Origin: Dryococelus australis
Lineage: Eukaryota > Arthropoda > Insecta > Phasmatodea > Phasmatidae
Length of the DNA stretch: 64,000 nucleotides
Assembly: GCA_029891345.1 (NCBI GenBank)
Contig: CM057009.1
Location: 93,983,916-94,047,915 of the forward strand
Direction: 5' to 3'
Shown here: positions 32,696 through 44,823 of the stretch, in pieces
Position numbering within the stretch: position 1 is the first letter of the stretch
Layout of the letters: each line of letters opens with the position of its first letter
Notes under the pieces: model-generated
Databases searched by the model: none
What the model saw: only the letters and a program-made list of their open reading frames with translations
What the model was told of the DNA's origin: nothing
Position numbers and translations under genes: made by a program

Positions 32696-33417
32696 CAGTT
32701 ACGTAAGGAAACATCTAGGCTTCTTAGTTTTAAGAGTTCCATAATATTTCCTTCTTTAATCAAGTGAACTCTCACAGCCAGTCCCTGCCTAGTAAGGTAT
32801 TTCAATGAACCTAGAATTATTAGCAAACATTCAGAAGCTATTATTTGCTTAGCTGCTTTGTGTGTTGACAATTGTTTTTCTAAGGGTGCTTTCATCTGTT
32901 GAAAACTCAAAATAGCTTGGCTATGTGATGAAAACTTTTAATGGGTTTTGAACTTCTTAATTGCTTTTTTCCAGTTTTTAAAGCCTTTTATTGTGAAAGT
33001 GTTGTCGATTTTCGTCACTAAATTCTTTTCTGGACACAAATGAGCAAATTGATGACAAAAGAAACAGCAAATTCCATCAATACCATTGATTACATGCAAC
33101 CATTTGAAGTCTCTATACCAAATTGTTTGAAATGTAAGGTTACTGCCTTTAAGTTTTTGAGTTGGAAATTGATCAGGCACATTTGGCTGGTTACAATCAA
33201 GAGAAATACTCATCTGAGGAAGAGTGGTACTATCTTCTTCTAGATGTAAAATCGTTGACTGGCGCTGGCTTGATGATATTGATGGAGAATAAGAACTAGA
33301 AAAACCACTCTCAGTAAGTTGCTGTTGAGTGCTCGTATTTATACCACCATCACTAGAGCCTGCCGATTTATTCTCTGGAGGGAGGAAAAAGTCAGAGTCA
33401 TACTCAGAGGGCGTCAT
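32695..33417 (-). pseudogene. hAT-2 transposase, N-terminal part with TTF zinc finger
   Basis: Starting at ATG 33417: a Ser/Thr/Gln-rich disordered N terminus, then the TTF-type DNA-binding zinc finger (LTFQTIWYRDFKWLHV, GICCFFCHQF, FTIKGFKNWKKAIKKFKTH). After a stop comes a second frame at 32695-32910 (HKAAKQIIASE, LKYLTRQGLAVRVH, GNIMELLKLRSLDV), which is the family's conserved segment after the finger. The order and residues match ZMYM1-like hAT transposases. Stops between the frames and the missing section afterwards make it a pseudogene. Confidence 0.85.
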
Positions 33418-34183
33418 ATTTGCTGCAATTTGTTAATTTTTTTATCAAAAATTTATCCATTTTATTGACACTGACAACTTTTATACTGATTATATTTATT
33501 TACGATACATTAAAATAAAATATAATTAGTTTGAAAACATGCACACACATCTTTTACACTAAGCAGTAAGGAAATACGCACATATAAACACAAATGAGAA
33601 AAGCTACAGTAGAAGCTCTAGATAGAACACTTTTTATCTATCTTCACAGGTTGTGTCATCTTTTTATTTTATCCTCTTTGTATTTATTAAACACGCCATC
33701 AATAAGTTCTGGCATATGCGACCTTGTATTATTTCGATTTGGTTACCGTTCCCACGTTTTGACTCTCTCATGGACTTACCTGGATTTGGGGGGAGGGGGA
33801 GGGATGCCGCCACTGCCAGGTATCTTGGCTGCCTGCTGTGTCCCATATCGCTTGGTGAATATTGACACTCTCACATTTGTAAGAGTTCAACATATAAGCA
33901 GATATATACTGCATCGTATTACAGCACTGAAAGGGAAATCCAGCACTTGCCAATGAAGCAATTGTAAATAACTCTTAAGGTTGAGATACAAGAAATGTTT
34001 ATAGTTTGAAGTGTCTGTATATGAATATCCTAATCTCATTTTATTATAATTTACTGTATGTTATTTTATTTCACTTTTTCATTATAACTGTTAAATTAAT
34101 ATATGGTACAGGCCAAATCATTGGGGGGACGTGTCCCCCGTCCCCCCTCCCCCCTCCCCCCTAACAACGCCCATGCCAACAAC

Positions 34184-36720
34184 AGCTACCAATAATATGG
34201 GCCATTAATGGTCAAACATATTAGCATTTAAAACATAGAAAAATTCTGGAAAAATTCATTATTTAAATTTGACTTACAAATAAAACTTTGGTTTGTGGAA
34301 CATCATGAGTAAACCCATTCTAAAACTGTGAAGTTCTTGCGACTAAAATTAAGTTGTGCTACTGGAAGTAAGCTGTGCTGACTCAAGACCCTAAAATTTG
34401 AAAATAAAACTAATACACATATACACTGGAATCCAAACACTGGAAAATAATATTTATTAAAAATTTGGCTTGCTCAGTATATGGAACAGAGGAGCGCTAC
34501 ATGTAATAGCCAGTACTATTGGCACCAGGTCAATGTTTCATCAACACAGACAATACTTCAAAAATTGAAATTAAGAACTCACCTTATTATTCAGTCTGAA
34601 AATAATTTTTTTAAGTTTAGACAACGTATGCTGTTCACAACAGTTCTGCACATGATGTAATTTCTTACTTGAATACATACTAGTCTTGCTGCACTACAGT
34701 CATGAGCTGGATGTAACAACCATTAGCCAGACACTTTTGCTTGGCACTGAATTTAATGGTACTGAAAAATTCTTGGCCTTTATTACATTTCAAACATTTT
34801 CTTTTATGTTGCACTGCATGTGGTCACAAAAGATGGTCAGTAGATGCTAGTGGTGTCTCCCATTTTTGGGTGTTGTGGCAGTCGTCTCCTTGTCGTGAAG
34901 CCAAATGCTCATGCTCATGGATGATGCAATACATGGAATGTTTCGTAACCACACAACTTATGGGGCTTGTGCATCAGGTTCAGTGTAATATGATTAGGAG
35001 GTATAATAACCAACAAATCCTTAATATGATTTTCAAAATTTAATGGATAAGCTTACTTTTGCATGGAAAGGCCCAGCACTACTCATTGAGTTAACATAAC
35101 ATTCTGACTAATACGCTTCTGCTCAAGAAGTTGATTGTAAACTGTGTCAGGAGCCCCCATGGGACCCAACAATGCCAGCATGGAGCAAGAGCAATGTCTG
35201 TACACATTCTTTATTAGGTGTCCATATCAGCTCACTTTTACTCTGTTTAGTACAGCTTTCCCAGAACAACAAGCTGTTGCAAGCTGGGTATTCTGCCCCA
35301 CCTCACCACACCAGGTTTTGGCAGGCTGAGAGTGAGTTCATGATTATTAGACAACTTACTCTAAGAAATTTTTATCCACCAACCTTTCCACTGCCTGGCT
35401 ATCATGCAGGGTTGACTTAACAGGATATAAAATTTGCCACAGAGTGTTCTTTTTACAAGCTATATTGGTTGCCCTATAACATCCAACAGCATTGCAACAG
35501 TCCACTGTCAGCAGTGAAAACCTCCCATCATAACTATCCTTACAATGCTGTCTGGCTGCACTCCAGTGACAATTTATCAGATCAGCAGGATGAACGTGGG
35601 TGTACTGGTTGCAAGATACATTATTTGCCCTATGTCTTGTGATGTCAGACAATGGCAGGTGCAAGTCCATGTACCATAAAACAAATTCTCTATTGGATTT
35701 CCTCAACAGTGGGACATAGTGCAACTCACAATGTGTTAGAGCTGACCTATATGCTGTTTCCTAGGGTGGTCCCCCCCCCCCCCCCTCTTTTTCTAAAACA
35801 GCTCCATTCTAACATTTCAGCCTCCTCTTTCTACAAATGAAGTAGTTCAGATTACCCACCAAGGGATTTTTATTCTGAGAAATAGACAACGGCCACCCTG
35901 TAAAGCTATCAAACTGTTATGACTGTAACCACACAGGTCACCTATTGGTTGTTGCCCCATGATTCTAAAAAGAACCAAGATTTTCAACTAGGATGAATAT
36001 ATTCCTAGCCCTGTGCCACAGAACATGTAATTACTAACTGCAAACATAACAAATACTTCTGTGAATGGCATATGCATTGATTGAGTGTGAACAATATCTG
36101 GAGAACATGATAAATGTCTACAGCCTTGCAACAGACTGACATAGTGTTGTGTCAGAGAAAGATCCTGGCCAATAATTACGAAAGAATCTTAGCACCATAT
36201 CACTTACATAAGAGCTCATTCATTCTCATGCATAGTGATATCACACCATGTCTGGTTATGCCCCAACAATATGATGGCTCTCAACAATGAGTTTTAAGAT
36301 GGCAGATACTGTCCATAAAATTCAAATCACTGGACCAAGATCACTTTTTGAAATACACACATTATTGCATACAACTTAAAAAGCTAAATTGTACTAAGTC
36401 TAACAGGGTCCTCAGTAGTCATGACAGGTAAGCCATCATGCACAGAAAATGCCAGAACAGTGACAGTTGAGCCCAACCTTCGACATAACACAAAAATTTC
36501 CGAGCACTGAACTAGTATCTCAATGGTTCATAGTCGACTTCAACCAGGACACACACTGATATTTTTACTCCGTGTAAACCAATGTAAACTAAGTTTTAAA
36601 AATTTTAAGTTCTGCTTGCTAATGAAGGAGACTATAACTGTTTAAAGTCTGTTCTAAGAGCAACAGTCATGCATCCTCACACAGCAACATACATTATACA
36701 ACACACAAGAAAGGTTATAT
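34184..36720. other. No gene recognised
   Basis: Frames at 34741-35043, 35172-35420 and 35356-35724 (minus, 122 codons) show no domain. A poly-C run lies at about 35769-35786. The rest is AT-rich. Confidence 0.5.
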
Positions 36721-36731
36721 ACTTAGGTTAC

Positions 36732-36914
36732 TGTTGTGTATGAATTTGTTAGGTTTTTGATATGCGTAGGTTGGCACAACTGGTATAGTGTGTCTATGTT
36801 GTTGTTAGTATGGATGTTGGTGGCATGCAGTTCAGTGTGTTGAGTATGGACAGTAAATACAGTATACTCCGTAGTGGTGATAACCGCAGACGGTTTAACA
36901 TGCGAGATATGTAA
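36732..36914 (+). repeat. Possible LTR with adjacent primer site
   Basis: A 183-base segment begins TGTTGTGTATG and ends GAGATATGTAACA, followed directly by TTGGCGATGAGCAG, a sequence of the type seen at gypsy primer-binding sites. No second LTR was found and the downstream sequence has only a faint gag-like start near 37010. Tentative. Confidence 0.3.
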
Positions 36915-37299
36915 CATTGGCGATGAGCAGATGCGAATTCACGGTATTTGATAGGTGTCAGCTTCGGTTCAGATCGGAGTCGCAATGCATGAAGTGAAGA
37001 TCATAACCTCAATGCCGGAACTGCCGAGATCATTCACTTTACATTTTAACAAAACTGAATAAAATGCAAGATGCCCTTTCTAAACAAAATAAACATGACA
37101 CTAACACTGCAAAATTTTATTATGAATTTAGAGTGTCTCATGTCATTGGTTTGTAGCATTATGTAAATCACATGCACTTTGAAGCTTATTACACTTTACT
37201 TACGGGGTGCACAAGGGAGATAATACTTTAACTTTTATATTTGAGACTCTGCTTTTAGGGGAACAGATTATTTTAGCACTGTAAACACACTGGGCTGAG

Positions 37300-38203
37300 T
37301 TTACTCGTCATTACATGGGTCATTCTGGTCACTGGATGGTTCACTGATCTGTTCATGCATAAAAACTTGGTTAACCTGTACACTGAACGCACAATCATGT
37401 GTGGCTGATGCACGGGTAGAGCAGCAGTGGGCTGCATTCTGAGCAGGACAGTGAGGGCAATGTCCAATTCCCCCCCCCCCCCCCCCCCCCTCCAACTAGG
37501 AGACTACTGGTGTGATGCGGCAAACCTCTCGGGTCGCTGACAGTGTTAAGAATGCAGGGCATCCGAAGTGGCTGCAGGGGCTCCGGACAAAGGGCCTGTA
37601 GGAGGGTGCATGCCGGCAGTTTGAGTTGGCATGCCTGAGTCCTGGCTGGCATGACACTGGTGCCTGAAGTGGGGTGGTCGCCCATGGTGTTGTTGTTGTG
37701 AGCATGTACATGCGATGAAACACCGACAAACAGGTGGAGGTGGCTGAAGAGCTGCTCCCGTCTCTCTGCAGTGACTGTTGTCGTATGTTGTTGCACGATG
37801 CAGTGGGTAGCACCTCCCACTACATGATGTTGATAAGCTCTGGCAATGCCCACTGATCCTCAGCAGGTAGCTGCTCAGTGGCTGTGAAGCTGCGAAAGTC
37901 GTGGGGCGATGTTTCTCCTACCCACATGTCACTGATGTCTTCTGCTGCACCCACTGTACTGCTATTGTGGCAGGCGCGGCAGCAGATGGCCTGGCAGCTG
38001 AGAAGCCACAAAATTTAAGGTGTGATGTTTCCCCACCCCCTATCCATCACTGATGTATTCTGATGCAGACTACTGTACTGTTGTTGTGGCAGGCGCAGCA
38101 GCAGGTGGCGTGGCGGCTGGAAAGCCAAGAAAACCCAGAGGTGACTGCCCTCGTGATGCTGTAGGACTTCTACTTCGGCTGTGCCTTTGACTTTGGTTAG
38201 ACG
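37300..38203 (-). pseudogene. Decayed tail downstream of gypsy B integrase
   Basis: Overlapping minus-strand frames (37395-37853, 37820-38011) rich in His, Thr, Pro and Gln follow the integrase in the same orientation. They probably derive from the disordered C-terminal tail and 3' region of remnant B. Two similar GC-rich blocks (about 37935-38000 and 38070-38125, each with GTGGCAGGCGCRGCAGCAG) form a short duplication. A poly-C run lies at 37469-37490. Confidence 0.4.
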
Positions 38204-39365
38204 TCAAATATTCCGACGTCTCATTTCGGCTTTGGCAGCACTACCTGAGATTCTGTCATTTTGTTTTACACTCACGTCCTCTTGGATGGCAGGTGGGCGT
38301 GGTTCGTCAACGTCTTCGGGAATGGAAGCAGTGTTCAATATCATCCCTGCAGACATTGCACTTACTTTCTCCAGGATCCTGTGTGGGCCGGTCCATTTGG
38401 AGGCAAGTCCCACACAAAAATTCTGTTTGGCAGTTGACAAGTGGTGTGCCTGGCAACAAGGGCTTGGGTGGTTGCTACGTTTAGGGAAGCCATTTTTGAA
38501 TGTAGAACTTTTGGTATCTGCATGCTTCATGATGATGCTGTCTCCTCTCCCTTTTCTCACCTCAGAGTCAGCAGTTTCTGGGCTCAAGTCCGGTGCACGG
38601 CAGGCAAACTCCCCTGGACATGCTAGGCCTGCGCCATACAACAATTCGGCAGGAGATTTTCCCGTGGACTTATTGGTGTGGTTACGTAAACAAAAAGCTA
38701 TGTCCGGAATATGATTAGCCCATGTTGTGTGGCCTTTGATTACTCTCAGGCGCAGCTGTACCTTTAACTCGTGGTTCCAGTGTTCGGTTGGGTTTGCACG
38801 TGTGTGATATATGTCAGTGGTATGGTGTTCCACGTGCCATTTTGTGCACAACCCCATCCAACGTGGTCCTGAAAACTGTGCGGCATTGTTGCTCAGGAGT
38901 GTTTTGAGGTATCCAGAGTGGGCTTGGCAATTCATACAATTCGCACCAACGTGTGAACAAATTGGTCACCACTAAAATGAAAGGTTTGCCATCTGATGAG
39001 CGTGGGTATGGCTCCATAAGGTCCAGGGCAGTAGCTTTGAAAGAACGTTGCGGCAGCCTCGGTTGTTGTTGGGCATTTCCGTCTGACCTACGTGTTTTGT
39101 AAACATTGCAGGCATGACACTTGCACAGGTATTCCTGCACTTGTTATGTTAGGCCGGGCCACAAATATTTTGCTACAATGTTGCACACTGTTTGTGCTAC
39201 TCCCAGGTGACTGGATAGGCTGTTGCTATGGACAATATGAACAACAGTACTGCATACCCCTGGTGGCACATAGAGGCACCACCAACCTCCTGACCAGCTG
39301 TTGTTGTATGTTTCGAGATGGTTCTCAGTCACTCTCCACCCCTCTACTAGGTACTTTTGCCTCAC
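38204..39365 (-). pseudogene. Gypsy remnant B integrase
   Basis: On the minus strand the frame 39144-39365 gives the HHCC zinc domain start (VVHIVHSNSLSSHLGV, KYLWPGL), and 38814-39140 continues with CKCHACNVYK, ALDLMEPYPRSSDGKPF (first Asp) and LFTRWCELY. After a shift, 38204-38935 gives LLSNNAAQFSGPRW, where the second catalytic Asp has become Asn, then NPTEHWNHELKVQLRLR with the Glu, SPAELLYGAGLACPGEFA, and a GPHRILEKVSAM segment of the C-terminal beta domain. It is closely related to remnant A in the opposite orientation. RT and RNase H are absent, so the element is 5'-truncated at about 39365. Confidence 0.85.
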
Positions 39366-39399
39366 ACTGCACCTTTATTTCCTACACCTCGGGGGATAT

Positions 39400-40925
39400 G
39401 AGCTTTTGATTTTGCTCCAAGTGCGGAGTGACACACTTACACCCTTGGTGTAAGTGCCCAGCAGACAATGTGAAGTGCAGGAAGTGCAACAAAAAAGGCC
39501 ACTATGACAGATGCTGCAGGTATGAGGAAGTACAAAAATTGGGAACAAAGGATGAAGAACAGTGTGAGTACTACATGGGTGAAGTGGCAGCATTGGAGGT
39601 CTATGAGGAACTGTGGTTCGTCCGGTTGCTCGTAGGGCATGTTGAGGTTAAGTTCAAAGTGGATAAAGGGGCTGATGTCACGGTAATTGAGCTAGGGTTA
39701 GGTGACCGCCTTGGAATGGTGCTTCAAAAACTCGCAAAAAACTGTTTGGTGCTGGGAATGGAACCATCAAGGTAGTAGGCATGGCAAACACAATGCTGAC
39801 ATTCAACAACAAACATAGTGAACATGAAATACATGCTGTGGAAAGTTAACAGATTCCACTTCTAGGGAGACCTTCTTTGATAGCTTTTAATGTCATCGCT
39901 GTATACGACAACAGAGCCTTGGAGGAGGTGAACAAAGTGAGGGTGAGTACTGAGAATGCACTTAAGATTGTGGGTAAATTCCCAGAACTTTTCAAAGGTT
40001 TATGTAAACTTCATAAGGAATATGAGATAGTCCTAGAGAAGAACTACAAGCTGTATGCAGATGCTGAACAAAGATGAGCCGCACTACCATTGAAAAATGA
40101 GGTAAAACTGGAACTGAATAAAATGGTGAAGGAAGAAGTAATAACACCTATCGAGAAAACAACGTAGTGGTGTGCAACAATGGTGATGATGCCCAAGACT
40201 GATGGGTCAGTCAGAATCTGTGTAGACTATGCACAACTGAATAGGTATGTATGGCGAGAATGCCTTCAGCTTCCAGCAGTAGAGGAATCACTGGCACAGT
40301 TAGGAGAAAAAAATTTTCCACAAAACTGGATGCTGCAAGAGGATTTTGGCAAGAACCTTTGCCAAAAGAGAGTGCAATTATCCTACATTTCTAACACCAT
40401 TTGGGAGATACTTTTTAAATTGTTTGCCATTTGGTATAAATTCTAGGCTAGAGTGCTACCAATGCAAAATGCAAGAAATTCTGTAGGGAATATATGGTGT
40501 TGTCAACCAGGCAGATGACATCCTCATTTATGGTACTATATCGGAATAACATGATCTGTGGGTGCAGTCCATATTTAGAAAGTTAAAAGATGAAGGGGTT
40601 ACCCTGAATGCAGCCAAGTGCCAGTTCACAGTAAAGTCTGTAAAATTTCTATGTCACATTATAAATGAAGGAACGGTTTAGCCAGACCCAGACATGACAA
40701 AAGTCATTAGAGAAATGCCAGATCCAAGTAATATCACAGAGTTGCGGTGAATATTGGGTGTGACAAACTACTTACAGAAGTTCATTCCGCAGTTATTTGA
40801 GATGATCCAACCATTAAGAGAACTGCTGAAAAATGGTAATGAGTGGATATGGGGCCATGGAAACAATTAAGCAGGAATTGATGCAGCAGCCGACCCTAGC
40901 CCTTTAGTGACACGAGGCATCACTT
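39400..40925 (+). pseudogene. Gypsy remnant C, 5' portion: gag knuckles, protease, RT
   Basis: Begins in the Gag nucleocapsid with two zinc knuckles (CSKCGVTHLHPWC and CRKCNKKGHYDRCC), then protease with VDKGADVTVIE, where the active-site motif D-T/S-G-A reads DKGA. RT follows in pieces: KFPELFKGLCKLHKEY, MPKTDGSVRICVDYAQLN, QADDILIYGT (the catalytic YxDD motif has lost its Tyr context but keeps DD), LNAAKCQFTVKSVKFLCHII and LGVTNYLQKFIPQL. The start of RNase H (about 40862) ends abruptly at satellite DNA. Several stops are present. The same element type resumes at 55793. Confidence 0.82.
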
Positions 40926-40929
40926 AGAA

Positions 40930-42760
40930 TTTACATTGTACCTACCTAACCACCTACCTATTACTCCACACACCCACCTACCTATAGCTCCATTCACCCA
41001 TTTATCTGCTCACTCACTCATTGCTCTACCTACCAAACCAAATAGTTCACACTTTGCTTATCAAAAAATCTAACCACCTACTTACTGCTCTATGCACTTA
41101 ACTACCCACCACTCTACCCACCCACCCATTGCTCCACCCATCTACCTAGAACTCTAACCACCGACCCACTTCACAACCCAAAAGTGTACCAACATCATTA
41201 CCCAAAAGTGTACCCACCTCACTCTCCACCAACCCATTGCTCTACCCACCACTCTACATACCTACCTACATATCTGCTACTCTACCTACTGCACTACTTA
41301 CCATTCTAACCACCTACCACTCTACCCATCTACCCACCACTCTACTAACCTACTTACAAAACTAATATATCCTCCTAGCCACTGTCCTACCCACCACTCT
41401 ATGCACCTACCTACAGCTCTACCCATCTACACACCCACCCACCTACCTACCTACCTACCTACCTACCACTCTACCTACCTACCCATCCACCTTTCACTCT
41501 ACAATCCTACCCATATTCCTAAAGCTCTACTAACCTACACACACTAACTGCTCTACCCATCTAACCAACTGCCTACCATTCTACCTAACCACATATCAAC
41601 AGCTCTACTTACTCCTCACTGCTGACTCCTCTCTGCTGACTCCGCACCCTCTGCACTTAGCACCACAAGCACCGCAGGCACCTTACAACTCTCCACACAC
41701 CCTCTGCACAACTCTCCACATCCTCTGTATAACTCTCCATACCCTCCGCACAATTCTCCGCACCCTCCGCACAACTCTCCGCAACTGCCACACACTCATC
41801 TCTGCGCCCTCAGCACACATTTCTGCATGCTTCACATGGCACTCCGCACATTCACACACCACTCCGCACCCTACCCACCAACCCAATGCTCTACCCACAT
41901 ACCTTCCAACTACTCTACTTGACTACCCAACCACTATTCTACCCCAATATCACTCTTCTTACCTACTGACATACCTACCATTCTACCCACCTGCCACTCT
42001 AACCACTTAATACTCTACCCACCTACCCACACACCCACTGCTCTTCTTACCTTCCCAACTATTAATTGCTCCACCCACCTACCCAACTACCTAACCACCT
42101 CCTGTTTTACACACCTACTCAACACTTCAACTAATGCTCTACCCACATACCCACCACTCTACATACTTACCTACATACCCACTGCTCTACCCACCTCCCC
42201 ACCAACACATTGCTCTACCCACCTTTATGCGGACCTACCCACCTTCGGCTCAACTCAAATATTCACCTACCCACCACCAGTCCTACTCGCTGCTCTTCAT
42301 ACCTAACACTTATTATCTTAATTACTTACTTACTTATGGTTATATCTACCTACCCACTAAACACTCACCCTCCTCTATAGTTAACCACCAATTGCTCTAG
42401 TTACAGCTGAACCCACCTACCTAACACTCTGCCCTCTTACTCTCCCTCCACTGCTCTACTTTCCATTCTACCAACCTACTCACCTACCTACTGCCCTACC
42501 CATCTCACTACTCAAAACATACAATTCATATCATAAGACTAAACAACAAAATATTCAAGCCATACATTTTGACCTTTTATACTATCCATCTCATCAGTCG
42601 TCATACCTCCTGCCCTCCAATTTAGTAGCCATACAGGAATGTTACACTCATCCATCAAAAAAACTTCCCCTGCAGTCATCCCAAACTACTACAATGTTCC
42701 CATTCACACATTTCAGGCATCGCTACTACCATACTGATATACCATAAAAGCAAGCGACTT
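40930..42760 (+). repeat. Satellite block, left arm of an inverted repeat
   Basis: C-rich on the plus strand: CTACCTACCCACC-type tetramer/pentamer units with interspersed CACTCTACC and TGCTCTACC. A GC-rich sub-block at 41630-41875 repeats CTCCGCACCCTCCGCACAAC. The block ends in unique sequence (42520-42755) that also ends the right arm. It is the near-exact reverse complement of 45600-47835. For example, about 270 bases from 42134 match the complement of 46228 downward with roughly one difference in twenty by eye. Frames rich in Thr, Tyr, Leu and Pro here are compositional. Confidence 0.9.
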
Positions 42761-44281
42761 CTGCAGGAATGTGAAAATTTCCACTATATATATATATAAC
42801 TTAGAAAAACTTTTAATGCTGTGGTCAGGATTTTTTAAATATTTTTTTTTACATTTTTTAGGACATTTAATATTTTTCACCTCATATAAGACTGAATATT
42901 TTTTTCTATTTAGACAACTTCATTCCACCTTGTGTAGGACTCAGTATATATCTTCACATTGTGTAGGATGCAGAATAATTTTTAACCGAGTCATATACAT
43001 TCTACCCAGGACATGGCTTGTAAAAATTTTACCACGGGTTGTAGGACTCAACCATTCATGTAGGACTTTGGTTAGTGATTATGCATGTCATGGCTCCATG
43101 GTCGTCGAGGTCAAAGCCAGACCTTCATATTCACAATTCATCTTTGCAATATGGGAGCACTCTGAGAAAACCCAAATACTCGTTAACACCAGAATAAGAA
43201 ACACAGTAAGTCAGCGGTATGGTGGTTGATATGGCCTGTATTGTTAATAGCATGATTGAGGTCTGCTTGGGTAGGAGGGAATGATATGGTTTTGGGGCTG
43301 TATGTTGTAGTTGATATATTCAGATAGTATAGTATGTTGGTATGCCCGGTTGTATGGCCATTACAGTACCCAGTACTTCTGGTCAGCAGGGTTACTCATA
43401 TTTTGTTTTGCATGCCTGAGGTGTGGTCGTTAGCATTTTTATTGGGGTGGATGGTTGGTATAGTCAGGTGGTTTTTTTTGATGGATGGTATGATATTTGG
43501 CTAGTGCTGGTCAGTAATTCAAATTTGAATGGATGTTAGGTTGTGGGCTGATCTCAACTGTATAGTTGCTCGAGTTATGATGGATGGTAAGATTGGTGTG
43601 TTGAATGGTATGTTTGAATTTTTCTTTGTTTAAAGATGTTGGTACATTGGGTGGTCTGGTATCAGTTGGTTATGTTTGGTTGACAAATGATAAGAATGTT
43701 TGTGTTAATGGTTAGTTTGGAGTGTAAAGCGACATGGTACACTTGGGTTAACATGGATGGTATGGTGGGTATGTTGGGTGATATGGCTGGTATAATACTC
43801 AGTACTCCTGGTCAGAAGTGTTACTTATACTTTTGTTTTGTATGTCTGAGATGTGGTGGTCAGCATTTGTTGTTATTGGAATGGATGGTTGGTACAATCA
43901 GGTGGTTTGTTTGATGAGTGATATGATATTTGGCTGGTGTCTGATGGCAATGATTTTATAACAGGCATGCTGGAGTTACGAATTTTGGTATATATTTGTT
44001 TCCCAATTTTTGTGATTTTTCTTTGTTTTGCAATATTCAATGGTGGCTAGGTAAAGGTAGGAGTTGATTTGTAGGATGATGGGGGACAAATTCCTTATTG
44101 TCGACAAGCACCTCCCTAGCAGCAATGTTGAAACTAGTCTCGTCCTCCCCTACTATTTGCCTTCATCTCCTTTGCAACTTGGTCAGCCGTACTCGCTTCT
44201 ACTGTATAAGAGATATAACCTCTCGAGAGATTTAGCTAGAGATGTGGGGCAAGTCTCTTTTCTTTTGTTAAATATTCTATA
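42761..44281. other. Spacer of the satellite inverted repeat
   Basis: Non-satellite DNA. It contains two direct copies of a segment of about 190 bases at 43340-43530 and 43770-43955 (shared blocks CAGTACTYCTGGTCAG, TTTTGTTTTG, GATATTTGGCT), giving a period near 428. The 152-codon frame at 42771-43229 has no recognisable domain. The SINE-like phrase AGAAAACCCAAATACTCG lies at 43165. Confidence 0.6.
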
Positions 44282-44379
44282 CTAGCGAGTACCCGGCATG
44301 CGTTGCAATGCCACGCAAAGAAAGAAAGTGTTTGTGTTTTAAATCTGTTTATTGAAGTGCTTTTGGATACACGATATTT

Positions 44380-44823
44380 TTTGTTTTTCCGTCTGGTGCG
44401 TACACATTCCTGGTGATTCTTAAATTTAAGGGCACTGCAATACATGCATAATTTATCCATTTTTCCAATAACCACACTTGGATGAAGACTGTAATCATAA
44501 TTAGCATCGTAATGGAATGCACCAAGATTTAAATCAGTGTGCAGTGTTCATCTGGATCGAGCAGTGCGTATTAGAACGGTTTCCAGTCTTGCTTCCCGTT
44601 GCTCGACTGTTTCAGACGAACAGGCTTGAGCATTGTCTACTTGAGCGGTTTCCAGTCTTACTTCCCGTTGAATGTCTGTTTCAGACGAACGAGCTTGAGC
44701 AGTGCATACTCAAACTGTTTCCAGTTTTACTTCCTGTTGCTCGTCGGTTTCTGAAGCTCGTGAGGCCTTTTTCCTTTTTGCTTGAGGTGTCGATCTACCA
44801 ATCGCTTTTCGTTTGGGTGGCAT
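44380..44823 (-). pseudogene. Helitron Rep/helicase ORF, N-terminal fragment
   Basis: From ATG 44823 the minus strand reads MPPKRKAIGRSTPQAKRKKA, then three copies of a 23-residue repeat built on SSETxxQREVRLETxxxxTA, encoded by 69-bp DNA repeats at 44558-44766. Then come LHTDLNLGAFHYDANYDYS and VVIGKMDKLCMYCSALKFKN, the conserved zinc-binding-like segment found near the start of arthropod Helitron proteins. Two in-frame TGA codons interrupt it. Homology stops near 44380, before the Rep HUH and helicase domains. Helitron proteins drive rolling-circle transposition, and this fragment cannot do so. Confidence 0.75.
44558..44766. repeat. 69-bp tandem repeat, three copies
   Basis: Each unit contains GGTTTCCAGTCTTRCTTCCC, then GTTTCAGACGAAC and AGCTTGAGCA. 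It lies in the coding part of the Helitron fragment and keeps frame (69 is divisible by 3), so it encodes a 23-residue protein repeat. Confidence 0.9.

Larger units (their letters stand above)
28222..34175 (-). mobile_element. hAT transposon (hAT-2), ZMYM1-like
   Basis: The terminal inverted repeats are CATGGGCATCATTAG at the left and, reversed, CATGGGCGTTGTTAG at the right, each leading into a G-rich tract. They are flanked by an 8-bp target duplication with one mismatch (CCAGCAAC at 28214-28221 and CCAACAAC at 34176-34183), which is the hAT hallmark. Inside are pieces of a hAT transposase in the correct order on the minus strand, plus nested material. Total length is 5954 bp, well above a typical element, which fits later insertions. 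Confidence 0.85.

Noticed and set aside
30509-32701. Simple insertion with CAGTTA target duplication
   Set aside because: The hAT transposase also lacks about 100 residues at this point and the block has no canonical transposon ends, so a clean insertion is not supported.
35356-35724. 122-codon minus-strand ORF
   Set aside because: No recognisable motif, no supporting neighbour, and a length expected by chance in this amount of sequence.
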